Counted from the stretch's first letter, positions 7,101-14,371 are shown. The stretch: 34,886 nt of DNA from Brachybacterium equifaecis (GCF_023509525.1 NZ_JAKNCJ010000014.1:1-34886), one strand, 5' to 3'. Translations and numbers: made by a program. The notes: generated from the letters alone by a model not told the origin.

Positions 7101-8263
7101 CGGCAGTACCCGCACGCGGTGCAGGTGTAGGTCCTCTGGTCCAGCGGGAGCTTGTGCGTGGCTCTTGCACCGCATCCCGAGCAGTCCATCGTCGTGTAGG
7201 CAGGCTTGACCAGTCGGAGATCTCGCCCTGCCTTGTGTGCCTGCCAGATCAGCTCGCGCTTCATGGCGGCGATGGCGCCGTCGGCGGACTTCTTCGCCAT
7301 CGTGGTGCGGGAGAGGAACTTCGGCTTGAAGTCCTCCACCGCCAACCGCCCGTGGTCGCGCACGATCTTCCGCGCCCACTTGCGTCCGTCATCCTGCCGC
7401 TGGCGAGCGACCTTCTTGTGCGCCCGAGCAGCAACCTTCTTTGCGCGCTTGTAGCCCTTCGAGGCGGCATGCCCCCTCGCGGGTCGGCGGCGGGCCATCT
7501 TCCGTTGGGCCTGGGTGAGCTCGTCCTGGGCCGCTGCACGGTATCCAGCGTGCGGGAGATCGTAGACAGTGCCCTCGTCGACCTCACCGCTGCCGGGGTC
7601 GATGGAGACCGTGGTCGCGACCTCGGTCACGCCCCAGTCGATGCCGATGATCCGATCCGAGTCGGGCACGTGCTCGTCGGGCGTGTCCACGACGAAGGAG
7701 GCGTACCAGTGGCCGAGGGAGTCCTGGGAGACGCGGACGCTGGAGGGGTCGGAGGGGAGCTCTCGGGACCAGACGACGGGGATCGAGATCTTCCCGGGCA
7801 GGATCAGCCGCAGGGGCCCGCTATCGGCGTCCGCGCGCAAGGTGAAGCCGCGGCGGGTGTAGTTCATCGTCGGTAGCCAGGCGTCGCGCTTGCGGAACTT
7901 CGGCATGCCCGCGCGCTTCCCCGGCGCCTTGCGGGATGTGATGTCGGCGATCGCCCGGGCGCGGGAGGTGGAGAAGTCGCGGACGGTCTGTTGCTGGGCG
8001 ACCGAGGATCCCTCGCGCAGCCAGCGCACACCGTCGGTGTTCACCGTGGTGGCGCGCAGGTGGGTGAGGAAGCGGTCGGCCTGCGCGGGCCCGAAGGTCA
8101 CCGGCGCCGCTCCCGCAAGAGCGATGCTCTCGCGCGCTTCGTGAAGAGCTTGGGAGTAGGCAACGAGCTCGTTCCAGACGTACCGGCACATGCCCGACTC
8201 CCGGATCAGGCGCGTTTCGGCGGTCCTCCCGGGACGCAGACGGTACTGGTAGCGGACCTTCAC
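6995..8263 (-). CDS. tnpB: RNA-guided nuclease TnpB (IS605 OrfB family)
   Basis: This 422-aa protein begins with the family's N-terminal KVRYQYRLRPG and C-RYVWNE segments. The RuvC-like catalytic residues are all present: D209 in IGIDWG, E310 in LAVEDF and D391 in RDKNSA. A four-Cys zinc ribbon (CSGCG...CTACG) lies between the last two. TnpB proteins cut DNA next to a short TAM using an RNA made from the element's right end, which helps retain the element. The GTG start at 8263 fits the family N-terminus, with a GAGGAG 10 nt upstream. It appears catalytically intact. A fifth copy of the region's promoter-like motif lies at 8304-8331, about 40 nt upstream. Confidence 0.93.
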   Translation of the reverse strand: MKVRYQYRLRPGRTAETRLIRESGMCRYVWNELVAYSQALHEARESIALAGAAPVTFGPAQADRFLTHLRATTVNTDGVRWLREGSSVAQQQTVRDFSTSRARAIADITSRKAPGKRAGMPKFRKRDAWLPTMNYTRRGFTLRADADSGPLRLILPGKISIPVVWSRELPSDPSSVRVSQDSLGHWYASFVVDTPDEHVPDSDRIIGIDWGVTEVATTVSIDPGSGEVDEGTVYDLPHAGYRAAAQDELTQAQRKMARRRPARGHAASKGYKRAKKVAARAHKKVARQRQDDGRKWARKIVRDHGRLAVEDFKPKFLSRTTMAKKSADGAIAAMKRELIWQAHKAGRDLRLVKPAYTTMDCSGCGARATHKLPLDQRTYTCTACGYCRPRDKNSATVMVARAGFRPAGADRDLGSSTGLQAA

Positions 8264-8303
8264 GTCGCCTCGTCTCCTCTCATTGCTCGATCACTCGTGC
8301 TGC

Positions 8304-8331
8304 TATGTACCGCGAGGGTTGGCTCCAGTCC
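8304..8331 (-). promoter_or_regulatory. Promoter-like motif, site 5, upstream of tnpB
   Basis: GGACTGG (8325-8331), 14 bp and GTACATA (8304-8310) repeat the geometry of the element's other four sites. Here the ATG position is not a start codon, and tnpB starts about 40 nt downstream with its own Shine-Dalgarno sequence. It may drive tnpB. Confidence 0.5.
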
Positions 8332-8408
8332 GCGCATGCCGGTCCACGCCCTGCCTCTACGAAGATCAGGCTTCGTCAGGGCACTGCAATCCCATTTGGG
8401 CGCTTCCT

Positions 8409-8428
8409 CCCCCGGCTGAACCCTGGGG
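8409..8428 (-). repeat. Left-end subterminal hairpin of TnpB element
   Basis: CCCCCGG, loop CTGAAC, CCTGGGG on the plus strand. It differs from the right-end hairpin at 6966-6985 by one base in the stem and lies about 20 bp inside the proposed left end. Confidence 0.6.
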
Positions 8429-8599
8429 CCTCTGCGCCTGTACCTACGGTGAACCGGGCGCGCACCAGACACTCGCCGTCCTCCGTCGTGTGCAGGGATG
8501 CCCGCATGAGCGGGGTCCGGGTGAGCTCGGTGAAGGCGCCCTCGGGAAGGTCGGCGGGAGCGATGCTCGCCGCGAGGCTCTGGGCCTGGTCGTTGTTCG

Positions 8600-9079
8600 T
8601 CATGCCCATGTATGTCCCGCCTCTGCGCGTGCCAGACCGTCGTCGCTGCCGCCGGCCGCCCGCTCGCGGAACGCCCGGAACGACTCCGCGTCCGCAGTGC
8701 GGATCGCGCGCCCCGGGTCCAGGGCCTCGAGGTGCTCGTGGAGGCGGTCGAGCTCGTCCAGGCTGTCGAGCAGGACGCTCGCTGACAGGTGCGTGTGCGG
8801 GGGGGCGGACTCCGCGATTGCCCCGAGGGAAGCGGCGTACTCGCGCATGCCGTCCTCGTAGTGCTCCACGTCCCGGATCTGGCGGTTCAGGAACATCCAG
8901 ACCGGGCTGTCGCCATCGGGAGCGGAGACGGCGGTAGAGGTGAGGAGGTGCATCGAGCAGCCCTCACCGATGGGCGCGAACGTGTCGGCGGTGAGGACCG
9001 TGATGCGCGCTCGAACCTTCTGCTTGAGCTCGGCGAGGGCGGACGGAGACAGGGCGACGGTGGCGGGACTCGTGTTCAT
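8600..9079 (-). CDS. Hypothetical protein, first gene of the minus-strand element cluster
   Basis: This 159-aa protein is mostly helical and acidic, with no recognised domain. Residues 1-35 are Ala/Leu-rich with a Lys/Arg patch (LKQKVRARITVLTADTF), then a strand-like MHLLTSTAVSAPDGDSPVWMFLNRQI. A long amphipathic stretch (RDVEHYEDGMREYAASLGAI ... LLDSLDELDRLHEHLEALDPG) could form a coiled coil. The ATG at 9079 is fixed by promoter-like site 4, 7 nt upstream, and no Shine-Dalgarno sequence is present. The stop overlaps the next start by 4 nt. It is divergent from the integrase. Function unknown. Confidence 0.68.
   Translation of the reverse strand: MNTSPATVALSPSALAELKQKVRARITVLTADTFAPIGEGCSMHLLTSTAVSAPDGDSPVWMFLNRQIRDVEHYEDGMREYAASLGAIAESAPPHTHLSASVLLDSLDELDRLHEHLEALDPGRAIRTADAESFRAFRERAAGGSDDGLARAEAGHTWA
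8604..8638 (-). promoter_or_regulatory. Bipartite leaderless promoter-like motif, site 3
   Basis: GGTCTGG (8632-8638), 14 bp, GGACATA (8611-8617) and 7 nt precede the ATG at 8603. It is the weakest match of the four start-linked sites, but the spacing is exact. It lies inside the 3' end of the upstream gene. Confidence 0.5.
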
Positions 9080-9114
9080 GACAGGGGATGTACCGGAGCG
9101 GGCGGGTTCAGTCC
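9080..9114 (-). promoter_or_regulatory. Bipartite leaderless promoter-like motif, site 4
   Basis: GGACTGA (9108-9114), 14 bp, GTACATC (9087-9093) and 7 nt precede the ATG at 9079. The spacer sequence differs from sites 1 and 2, so the conserved blocks are not explained by recent duplication alone. Confidence 0.65.
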
Positions 9115-9307
9115 GTCTGCCGGACGGCCGACCCCCAGAGGCACGCATCGCGAGAACCCCGCCCCCTCGGCGCGCGGATGGTGCATGATGGGCGGGGCCG
9201 GTGCCCGGATCATCTTCGGGCCGGCAAGCGCGGCAGGCCACAGTCGTCCGTAGCCGCAGAAGCACGACAGACCGCCGGTGCCTGGGATCGAGAGGGGACG
9301 TTCGCCG

Positions 9308-10624
9308 ATGCCGAGAGCTGCGATCCCGCGGGGCACGCACGGGCACGTGAACCATGAGATCCAGATCGACGGACGCTGGGTTTCGGAGGATCGTGCGCGG
9401 GAGACGGGCGTGCCGATCGTGCGCGGGCTCGAGCGCCGGGCGTGGGTGCGCTTCCGCGGGCAGGACGGCACGTCCCGCCGGCTGTACGCCAGGGGGAAGA
9501 CTCGGGCTGCGTGCGCGACGCAGGTGGCGATGAGGGTGGCCGAGGCGAAGGCCGCGGACGATGCGGCGCAGCGCCTCCGGGGCAGGCGAGGTCACGTCCT
9601 CGAGTACGTGGATGCCTATCTCGTGGCGATGGATCAGGGTCGCCTGCCGCGGACGTACGCGCTGCGCACCATGGAGGCCTACCACCGGGCCGTGGACGGC
9701 TACCTCCGCGGCACCGAGCTCGCAGGGATGAGCGTCGACGACGTCACGCGCAACACCCTCATGGATGCGCTGCGTCTGATGCCCCGCGGCACCCGAGCCC
9801 ACATGGTCGCGGTCCTCGGCGGAGCGTGGAGGATCGCCGACGGCGACGTGGCCGGCACCCCGCCGCCGAGTCCCCTCATAGGGCTGGCGATCCCGCGCGA
9901 CCCGTCGCCGAAGGAGTCCTCGGATCGTGGGCGCGAGCGCCGGGAGATCGTCGACGCCGGCCGGGACCGCGCGCACTCCGATGCGGAGCTCGCGAAGATG
10001 CTGGAGAAGCTGGACGCTGATGACGCGGCCGTGCGCTCTGGGGCGCGGGACCTGATCGCCCTGGCGGAGCAGACGGGTGCGCGGATCACGGAGCTGGTGA
10101 GCGTGCGGTGGGAGGACGTGGATCTGGATGCGTCGACGCCGCTGATCAGGATCCGCGGTCAGGTCGTGCGGGTTCGCGGCGAGGGGCTGGTGTGGACGGA
10201 CCGGGTGAAGTCCCGGCTGTCCCGGCGCGAGGTCCCGCTGACGGAGGCCGCTGCTGCGGTGCTGCGCCGGCGCCGGGAGCTGCACGAGAAGTGGAGGGCG
10301 GCCGGACCGGTCGATGAGGACGGCGCGCGCTTCGTGTTCGCGGCCGCACGGGTTCCGCATGGGATGCCGGACGTGGACGTCTACAAGAAGTCGGTCCGGC
10401 GCGCTTTCGATGCTGCAGGCCATCCGGAGATGACGATCCACTCGATGCGGCGCGCGGTCGCTCGGCGACTGGAGTCCGCGGGTCTGCCCCGGATGGATGT
10501 GGAGAGCATCCTGGGGCAGACCGAGGAGGTCCGCAAGCGCCACTACAGCACCCACGGGATCCCTGAGCGGGGCATCGAGGCTCTGAGCCGTGCTGCGGCT
10601 TCGTACGCGAAACATGCTCTATAG
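9308..10624 (+). CDS. int: Tyrosine recombinase/integrase
   Basis: This 438-aa integrase should move the phage-like element in and out of the neighbouring tRNA(CAU) gene. An Arg-rich N-terminal arm and a SAM-like core-binding region (about residues 90-190, HVLEYVDAYLVAMDQG...) precede the catalytic domain. Active-site residues seen are R259 (GARITELVSVRW), H378-x-x-R381 (IHSMRR) and the nucleophile Y413 (KRHYST). The usual LGH motif reads LGQ here, a tolerated variation in the family. I prefer ATG 9308, which has GAGAGGGG 9 nt upstream, over the in-frame ATG at 9278. The gene is divergent from 8600-9079 and ends 68 bp before the tRNA. Confidence 0.92.
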   Translation: MPRAAIPRGTHGHVNHEIQIDGRWVSEDRARETGVPIVRGLERRAWVRFRGQDGTSRRLYARGKTRAACATQVAMRVAEAKAADDAAQRLRGRRGHVLEYVDAYLVAMDQGRLPRTYALRTMEAYHRAVDGYLRGTELAGMSVDDVTRNTLMDALRLMPRGTRAHMVAVLGGAWRIADGDVAGTPPPSPLIGLAIPRDPSPKESSDRGRERREIVDAGRDRAHSDAELAKMLEKLDADDAAVRSGARDLIALAEQTGARITELVSVRWEDVDLDASTPLIRIRGQVVRVRGEGLVWTDRVKSRLSRREVPLTEAAAAVLRRRRELHEKWRAAGPVDEDGARFVFAAARVPHGMPDVDVYKKSVRRAFDAAGHPEMTIHSMRRAVARRLESAGLPRMDVESILGQTEEVRKRHYSTHGIPERGIEALSRAAASYAKHAL

Positions 10625-10692
10625 GTGCGATGATCGCGCGCGCCGATTGCGTACCACCCGAGAGGGCATCGTTTTCGCTGGTGAGAACGGTT

Positions 10693-10769
10693 TGGTGGGC
10701 CAGGAGGGGCTTGAACCCTCGACCGACGGATTATGAGTCCGCTGCTCTGACCGGCTGAGCTACTGGCCC
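10693..10769 (-). tRNA. tRNA with CAU anticodon (Ile2 or Met), with encoded CCA
   Basis: A full cloverleaf with acceptor GGGCCAG/CTGGCCC, D-loop AGCTCAGCCGGTCAGAGC, anticodon loop CTCATAA, T-loop GGTTCAAGC and encoded CCA at 10693-10695. The sequence resembles lysidine-type tRNA-Ile(CAU) more than elongator tRNA-Met, but the anticodon alone cannot decide. It is the likely attachment site of the adjacent integrase. Confidence 0.9.
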
Positions 10770-10912
10770 TCGGGGCCGTCGGCGCACGCTCTCTGGGGAG
10801 CGAGCGGTGCTGACGGCGCCGCTCAAAGTATCACGGTGCCCGCGGGCGTGGTGTCCGGCACATCACTCCCACCAGGCACGATCTCGACGTGCGAAGGGCC
10901 CCGGAGCCCTGC

Positions 10913-10918
10913 TAGAGT
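10913..10918 (+). promoter_or_regulatory. Probable -10 box of tRNA-Asn
   Basis: TAGAGT matches TANNNT and lies 12 nt before the 5' end of tRNA-Asn. No well-spaced -35 is evident. The rest of the 10770-10930 interval shows no gene. Confidence 0.45.
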
Positions 10919-10930
10919 CATGCACGTCGA

Positions 10931-11006
10931 TCCCGCGTAGCTCAATCGGCAGAGCATTCGACTGTTAATCGAACGGTTACTGGTTCAAGTCCAGTCGCGG
11001 GAGCCA
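10931..11006 (+). tRNA. tRNA-Asn (GTT)
   Basis: Acceptor TCCCGCG/CGCGGGA, D-arm TAGCTCAATCGGCAGAGC, anticodon loop CTGTTAA with GTT, T-arm TGGTTCAAGTCCAG, discriminator G and encoded CCA at 11004-11006. Confidence 0.96.
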
Positions 11007-11017
11007 CAGGCTCGAGA

Positions 11018-11048
11018 GAACAGCCCCGGAACACTTCCGGGGCTGTTC
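11018..11048 (+). terminator. Strong hairpin terminator after tRNA-Asn
   Basis: A perfect 14-bp stem (11018-11031 with 11035-11048) around a 3-nt loop, 11 nt after the tRNA. No long T-run follows, as is usual in high-GC actinobacteria. Confidence 0.75.
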
Positions 11049-11123
11049 TGCATCCCGGTGCAGGCGAGCTCGCCCGCACGCGAGCCTGCATCGATCCGCC
11101 GAACCCCGCTGCTGGAGGCCGCC

Positions 11124-11612
11124 ATGTCGAACCCCGCCACCCCCGTCGTGCCCGACGATGCGTTCCCGCTCCCCGAGGGCTTCGGCCCCGGGAGCGTCTG
11201 GGCGGACCGCGTGGCCGAGCGCTCGCTCGTCGGCAGGAACCAGCGCGGCGTCGAGATCCGCATCGGCCACGGCGAGGGCGAGATCAACCCCGGTGAGCTG
11301 CTGAAGCTCGCGCTGATCGGCTGCGCCGGCATGACCGCCGACATCCCGATCGCGCGCCGCCTCGGGGAGGACTTCCCGATGCGCCTGTTCGCCCACGGGA
11401 CGTCCGACGAGACCGAGAACCGCTACCTCGAGGTCCGCGAGGAGATCCAGCTGGACACCTCCGCTCTCAGCGCGACCGAGCTCGAGCGCCTGCGCACCGT
11501 CATCGACCGCTCCATCGAGGCCGGCTGCACGGTCGAGCGCACCGTCGTCCCCGGCACCCCTGTGCACCACACCCTCCTGGACGCCGACGGCAGCGCGGAC
11601 CGCTCCGCATGA
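11124..11612 (+). CDS. OsmC-family peroxiredoxin-like protein
   Basis: This 162-aa protein fits the OsmC/Ohr family, which reduces organic hydroperoxides with two cysteines. C67 lies in LIGCAGMTADI and C135 in EAGCTVERTV, the positions expected of the catalytic pair. The order is a strand-rich first half (GVEIRIGHGEGEINPGELLKLAL), the first Cys helix, EVREEIQLDTS, and the C-terminal helix with the second Cys. The ATG at 11124 has GGAGG 5 nt upstream. The stop overlaps the deformylase start (ATGA), so the two are translationally coupled. The N-terminal 30 residues (FPLPEGFGPGSVWADRV) are an unusual extension. Confidence 0.82.
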   Translation: MSNPATPVVPDDAFPLPEGFGPGSVWADRVAERSLVGRNQRGVEIRIGHGEGEINPGELLKLALIGCAGMTADIPIARRLGEDFPMRLFAHGTSDETENRYLEVREEIQLDTSALSATELERLRTVIDRSIEAGCTVERTVVPGTPVHHTLLDADGSADRSA

Positions 11613-12112
11613 GCGCGCGCGAGATCCGCGTGATCGGGGATCCGGTGCTGCGCACCGTCTGCGATCCGATCCGCGAGATCACCGAGGGCGTACGGGCCCT
11701 CGCGGCCAACCTCATCGACACGGTCGACATGGAGGGGCGCGCGGGAGTCGCGGCCAACCAGATCGGGGTGAGCCTGCGCGCCTTCTCGTGGAGCCTGGAC
11801 GATCGCGCTCCCGAGGACCGTCTCGGCTGCATCCTGAACCCCGTCATCACCGAGCTCTCCGACGACCTGATCGAGGGGGAGGACGAGGGGTGCCTCTCCG
11901 TGCCGGGGCTGTGGTTCCCGCGCACGCGGGCGCGCTTCGCGCGCTGCGAGGGAATCGACGTCGAGGGCGAGGAGCTCGTGCTCGAGGGCGAGGGCCTGGT
12001 GGCGCGCCTCATCCAGCACGAGGTCGGCCATCTCGACGGCGCGCTGTACATCGACGGCCTCGAGCGCCCCGTGCGCAAGCGCGCATTGCGCGAGATCCGC
12101 CAGAGGCTCTAA
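11609..12112 (+). CDS. def: Peptide deformylase
   Basis: This 167-aa enzyme removes the formyl group from the N-terminal Met of new proteins. All three metal-site motifs are present: GVAANQIG (motif 1), EGCLSVPG with C95 (motif 2), and QHEVGHLDG with H137-E138-x-x-H141 (motif 3). The usual Asp between the Glu and the second His region is Gly here (HEVGH), but the HExxH core is intact. The ATG overlaps the OsmC-like stop by 4 nt. It sits in the core block and is co-directional with DUF3145. Confidence 0.95.
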   Translation: MSAREIRVIGDPVLRTVCDPIREITEGVRALAANLIDTVDMEGRAGVAANQIGVSLRAFSWSLDDRAPEDRLGCILNPVITELSDDLIEGEDEGCLSVPGLWFPRTRARFARCEGIDVEGEELVLEGEGLVARLIQHEVGHLDGALYIDGLERPVRKRALREIRQRL

Positions 12113-12196
12113 CCTGGGGCGGCACCATCAGCTGGAGAGGCTTCCACGCTGCACCGATTCGTTGGGGAAGACGCATCGGTCCACGGAAGGCTAGCC

Positions 12197-12688
12197 ATGA
12201 CTCAGGGTGTCCTGTTCATCCACTCCGCGCCGCGCGCCCTCGCACCTCACATCGAATGGGCCGCGCACGGAGTCCTCGGCATGCCCGTGCGCCTGCGCTG
12301 GGAGACCCAGCCCGCGGGCCGGGGCCTGCTGCGCGCCGAGCTGCCCTGGCGGGGCGGCGAGGAGACAGGAGCCCGTCTGGTCAGCGTCCTGCGCTCCATG
12401 GGGGACGTGCGCTTCGAGGTGACCCAGGAGTCCACTGTCCATGCCGACGGCGCCCGGTGGAGCTGCACCCCCGATCTCGGCGTGCACCACGCAGCCACCG
12501 ACACCGCGGGGAACATCGTCCTGACCGAGGATCACCTGCGCGGGTGCATGGAGCGCGCAGGGCTGGATCCGCTGGCGATGCGCCGCGAGATCGGCATCGC
12601 CCTCGGAGAGCCGTGGGACGAGGATCTCGAGATCTACCGCCACGCGGGCGAGGGCGTCCCGATGCGCTGGCTGCACCGCGTGAGCTGA
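12197..12688 (+). CDS. DUF3145 family protein
   Basis: This 163-aa protein matches the actinobacterial DUF3145 family: MTQGVLFIHSAPRALAPHIEWA at the start, LPWRGGEETGARL near residue 50, RFEVTQE, and EPWDEDLEIYRHAGEGVPMRWLHRVS at the end. Family members sit beside fabF in many actinobacteria; their biochemical role is unknown to me. GGAAGG 6 nt before the ATG supports the start. The gene is convergent with fabF, with a shared hairpin between them. Confidence 0.9.
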   Translation: MTQGVLFIHSAPRALAPHIEWAAHGVLGMPVRLRWETQPAGRGLLRAELPWRGGEETGARLVSVLRSMGDVRFEVTQESTVHADGARWSCTPDLGVHHAATDTAGNIVLTEDHLRGCMERAGLDPLAMRREIGIALGEPWDEDLEIYRHAGEGVPMRWLHRVS

Positions 12689-12711
12689 CCCCCGCACCGC
12701 CCGCACGCAGA

Positions 12712-12743
12712 AGCGGCCCGTACCGGGATCGGTGCGGGCCGCT
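12712..12743. terminator. Bidirectional terminator between DUF3145 and fabF
   Basis: A 9-bp stem (AGCGGCCCG with CGGGCCGCT) plus an inner ACC/GGT pairing, placed between two convergent stops at 12688 and 12763. Confidence 0.75.
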
Positions 12744-12762
12744 GCGGTCTCTGCGGGGCGTG

Positions 12763-14004
12763 TCAGGCGCTGGTGAACACGACGGCGATGTCGTGGCCGC
12801 CGAAGCCGAACGCGTTGTTGAGCACCGCGAGGTCGCCCTGTGGGAGCTCGACGGGAGCGCCGTTGGCGATGCTCATGCTCACCTCGGGATCGAGGTTCTC
12901 GATGTTGATCGTCGGCGGCACGATGCGATGATGCGCCGCGAGCACGCTGAACACGGACTCGAGCGCGCCGGCCCCGCCGAGGAGGTGGCCCGTCATCGAC
13001 TTCGTGGACGTCACCACGAGCTGGTCGGTCTTTCCCTCGAGCGCGAGGGAGACGGCGTTCAGCTCGCCGATGTCGCCCAGCGGAGTCGAGGTGCCGTGCG
13101 CGTTGACGTGGAGGATGTCCTCCGGGGACAGGCCCGCGTCGGTGACCGCCTCGCGGATCGCACGGGACTGGCCGTCGATCGAGGGCGCGGAGATGTGGTG
13201 GGCGTCCGAGGCCATGCCGCGGCCGGCGACGTACGAGTAGATGCGCGCGCCGCGCGCCTTCGCATGCTCCTCGGACTCGAGGACGAGGATCGCTGCGCCC
13301 TCGCCCAGCACGAAGCCGTCGCGATCGCGGTCGTAGGGCCGCGAGGCGTGCTCAGGATCGTCATTGCGCTTGGACAGCGCGCGGATGTTCGCGAACGCCG
13401 CGATCGGCAGCGGGTGCACGCAGGACTCGGTGCCGCCGACGACGACGACGTCCATCCGGCCCGAGCGGATCATGTCGAGCCCGTAGGCCACAGCCTCGGC
13501 GCCGGAGGCGCAGGCCGAGACGGGGGTGTGGGCGCCGCCGCGGGCGCCGAGATCGATCTCGATGTGGGCGCTGGAGGAGTTCGCCATGAGCATCGGGACG
13601 GTGAAGGGGTTCACGCGGCGCGCGCCCTTCTCCTTCACGAGGTCCCACTGGTCCAGGATCGTCCAGACGCCGCCGATGCCGGTGCCGACGACGACGGCCA
13701 TGCGGGCGGTGTCGACCTCCGGTGCGCCTGCGTCGGCCCAGGCCTCGCGCGCAGCGATCATGGAGAGATGCCCGGAGGGGTCGAGCTTCTTGGCCTCGGG
13801 GCGGCTGAGGTGCTCCAGCGGATCGATCGGCACCTGGCAGGCGAAGTTCACGGGCAGGCCGTAGCGCTCGGCCCAGTCGTTGTCGAGGGTGCGGGCCGTT
13901 GAGGTGCCCGCGAGAGCGGCCTGCCACGTGGTGGCGACATCGCCGCCGAGCGGATTGACGGTCCCGAGGCCGGTGACGGCTACGCGAGAGCTGGATGCAG
14001 ACAT
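12763..14004 (-). CDS. fabF: 3-oxoacyl-ACP synthase II
   Basis: This 413-aa condensing enzyme elongates acyl-ACP with malonyl-ACP in type II fatty-acid synthesis. The active-site Cys is C165 in SACASGAEA. The first His lies in NAHGTSTPLGD and the second in STKSMTGHLLGGAG. The thiolase-fold start RVAVTGLGTVNPLGG and the end NNAFGFGGHDIAVVF are both present. The ATG at 14004 has GGAGG 7 nt upstream; the longer in-frame start at 14055 has no such signal. It is the last gene of the fab cluster and is separated from acpP by 118 nt with a strong hairpin. Confidence 0.96.
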   Translation of the reverse strand: MSASSSRVAVTGLGTVNPLGGDVATTWQAALAGTSTARTLDNDWAERYGLPVNFACQVPIDPLEHLSRPEAKKLDPSGHLSMIAAREAWADAGAPEVDTARMAVVVGTGIGGVWTILDQWDLVKEKGARRVNPFTVPMLMANSSSAHIEIDLGARGGAHTPVSACASGAEAVAYGLDMIRSGRMDVVVVGGTESCVHPLPIAAFANIRALSKRNDDPEHASRPYDRDRDGFVLGEGAAILVLESEEHAKARGARIYSYVAGRGMASDAHHISAPSIDGQSRAIREAVTDAGLSPEDILHVNAHGTSTPLGDIGELNAVSLALEGKTDQLVVTSTKSMTGHLLGGAGALESVFSVLAAHHRIVPPTINIENLDPEVSMSIANGAPVELPQGDLAVLNNAFGFGGHDIAVVFTSA

Positions 14005-14080
14005 GTCGAGGCCTCCGTGGCATCGGACGGGCAGCGGTCGGGACAGGCATCCCACCAGGCCGCAGGGGAGGGGAACGGCA

Positions 14081-14115
14081 GGACGCCCGGAGCGCTGTGC
14101 AGGCTCCGGGCGTCC
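14081..14115 (-). terminator. Hairpin between acpP and fabF
   Basis: A perfect 13-bp stem (14081-14093 with 14103-14115) and a 9-nt loop just after the acpP stop. It probably stops or slows part of the transcription, or protects the acpP 3' end. Confidence 0.65.
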
Positions 14116-14122
14116 GAGGCGA

Positions 14123-14371
14123 TCAGGCCTGTGCGCCCGCGATGTACTTCACGGCGTCGCCGACGGTCACGAGGTTCTTGACCTCCTCGTCGGGGATGCG
14201 CACCTCGAACTTCTCCTCGGCGTTCACGACGATGGTCATCATCGAGATCGAGTCGATGTCGAGGTCGTCCGTGAAGGACTTGTCGGCCTGGACGTCAGCG
14301 ACCTCCACGCCCGTCTCCTCGTTGACGATCTCAGCGAGTCCGGCGAGGATCTCGTCTTCGGTGTGAGCCAT
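14123..14371 (-). CDS. acpP: Acyl carrier protein
   Basis: This 82-aa acidic carrier protein holds growing acyl chains on a phosphopantetheine attached to S41 in DDLDIDSISMM. The four-helix layout of ACPs is visible, and the C-terminus is VGDAVKYIAGAQA. The ATG at 14371 has AAGGAG 6 nt upstream; the extra in-frame ATG at 14386 lies in that Shine-Dalgarno region. Hairpins sit on both sides (14081-14115 and 14465-14493), so acpP may be a separately stabilised segment that gives the high ACP levels cells need. Confidence 0.96.
   Translation of the reverse strand: MAHTEDEILAGLAEIVNEETGVEVADVQADKSFTDDLDIDSISMMTIVVNAEEKFEVRIPDEEVKNLVTVGDAVKYIAGAQA

Larger units (their letters stand above)
6957..8449 (-). 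mobile_element. TnpB-only IS200/IS605-family element, about 1.49 kb
   Basis: The element carries tnpB and no tnpA. Both ends hold the same subterminal hairpin sequence in the same orientation (6966-6985 and 8409-8428), as expected for IS200/IS605 elements, which lack terminal inverted repeats and make no target duplication. Limits were set by restoring the host reading frame: the left flank on the minus strand ends in TTCA (8450-8453), and the right end of the element is TCAA (6957-6960). The exact joints could be off by one or two bases. Confidence 0.75.
6673..8603 (-). pseudogene. Phage-like small gene interrupted by a TnpB element (8450-8603 joined to 6673-6956)
   Basis: The 5' fragment starts at ATG 8603 (MTNNDQAQ...) and the 3' fragment ends at 6673 (...ITSGPGSD). 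Removing 6957-8449 joins 154 nt and 284 nt into one 438-nt frame (145 aa) with no stop. The restored C-terminal half, EKEWEQACRQKWRALALLVKALLEAVESGIVAFEEAFLPYTV, is a helix-rich segment of a type I recall from actinophage hypothetical proteins, with TVVPGTGRTVAEQI after it. The 5' end overlaps the upstream gene's stop (ATGA) and is preceded by promoter-like site 3. Left as it is, the 5' fragment reads 26 codons past the junction (including the stop) into the element and stops at 8376. Function unknown. Confidence 0.72.
2675..10769. mobile_element. Phage-like integrated element ending at tRNA(CAU); left boundary unresolved
   Basis: A run of phage- or island-type genes ends in a tyrosine integrase 68 bp from the 3' end of a tRNA gene, the usual arrangement for tRNA-targeting integrases. 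The contents are an NrdH redoxin, a multi-HTH protein, an adenine methylase, small unknown proteins and an MmcB-like protein. No copy of the tRNA 3' end was found to the left, so the other attachment site may lie outside the window. The left limit given is the start of the region before nrdH and is only a guess; the GH64 gene could be inside or outside the element. Confidence 0.5.

Noticed and set aside
9203..9221. Hairpin GCCCG/CGGGC between the divergent 9079 gene and the integrase
   Set aside because: Only 5 bp with a 9-nt loop; too weak to call an operator or terminator.
8600..10615. 671-codon minus-strand frame covering the integrase
   Set aside because: Only its last part, from ATG 9079, is supported by start signals; the rest is antisense to the integrase.
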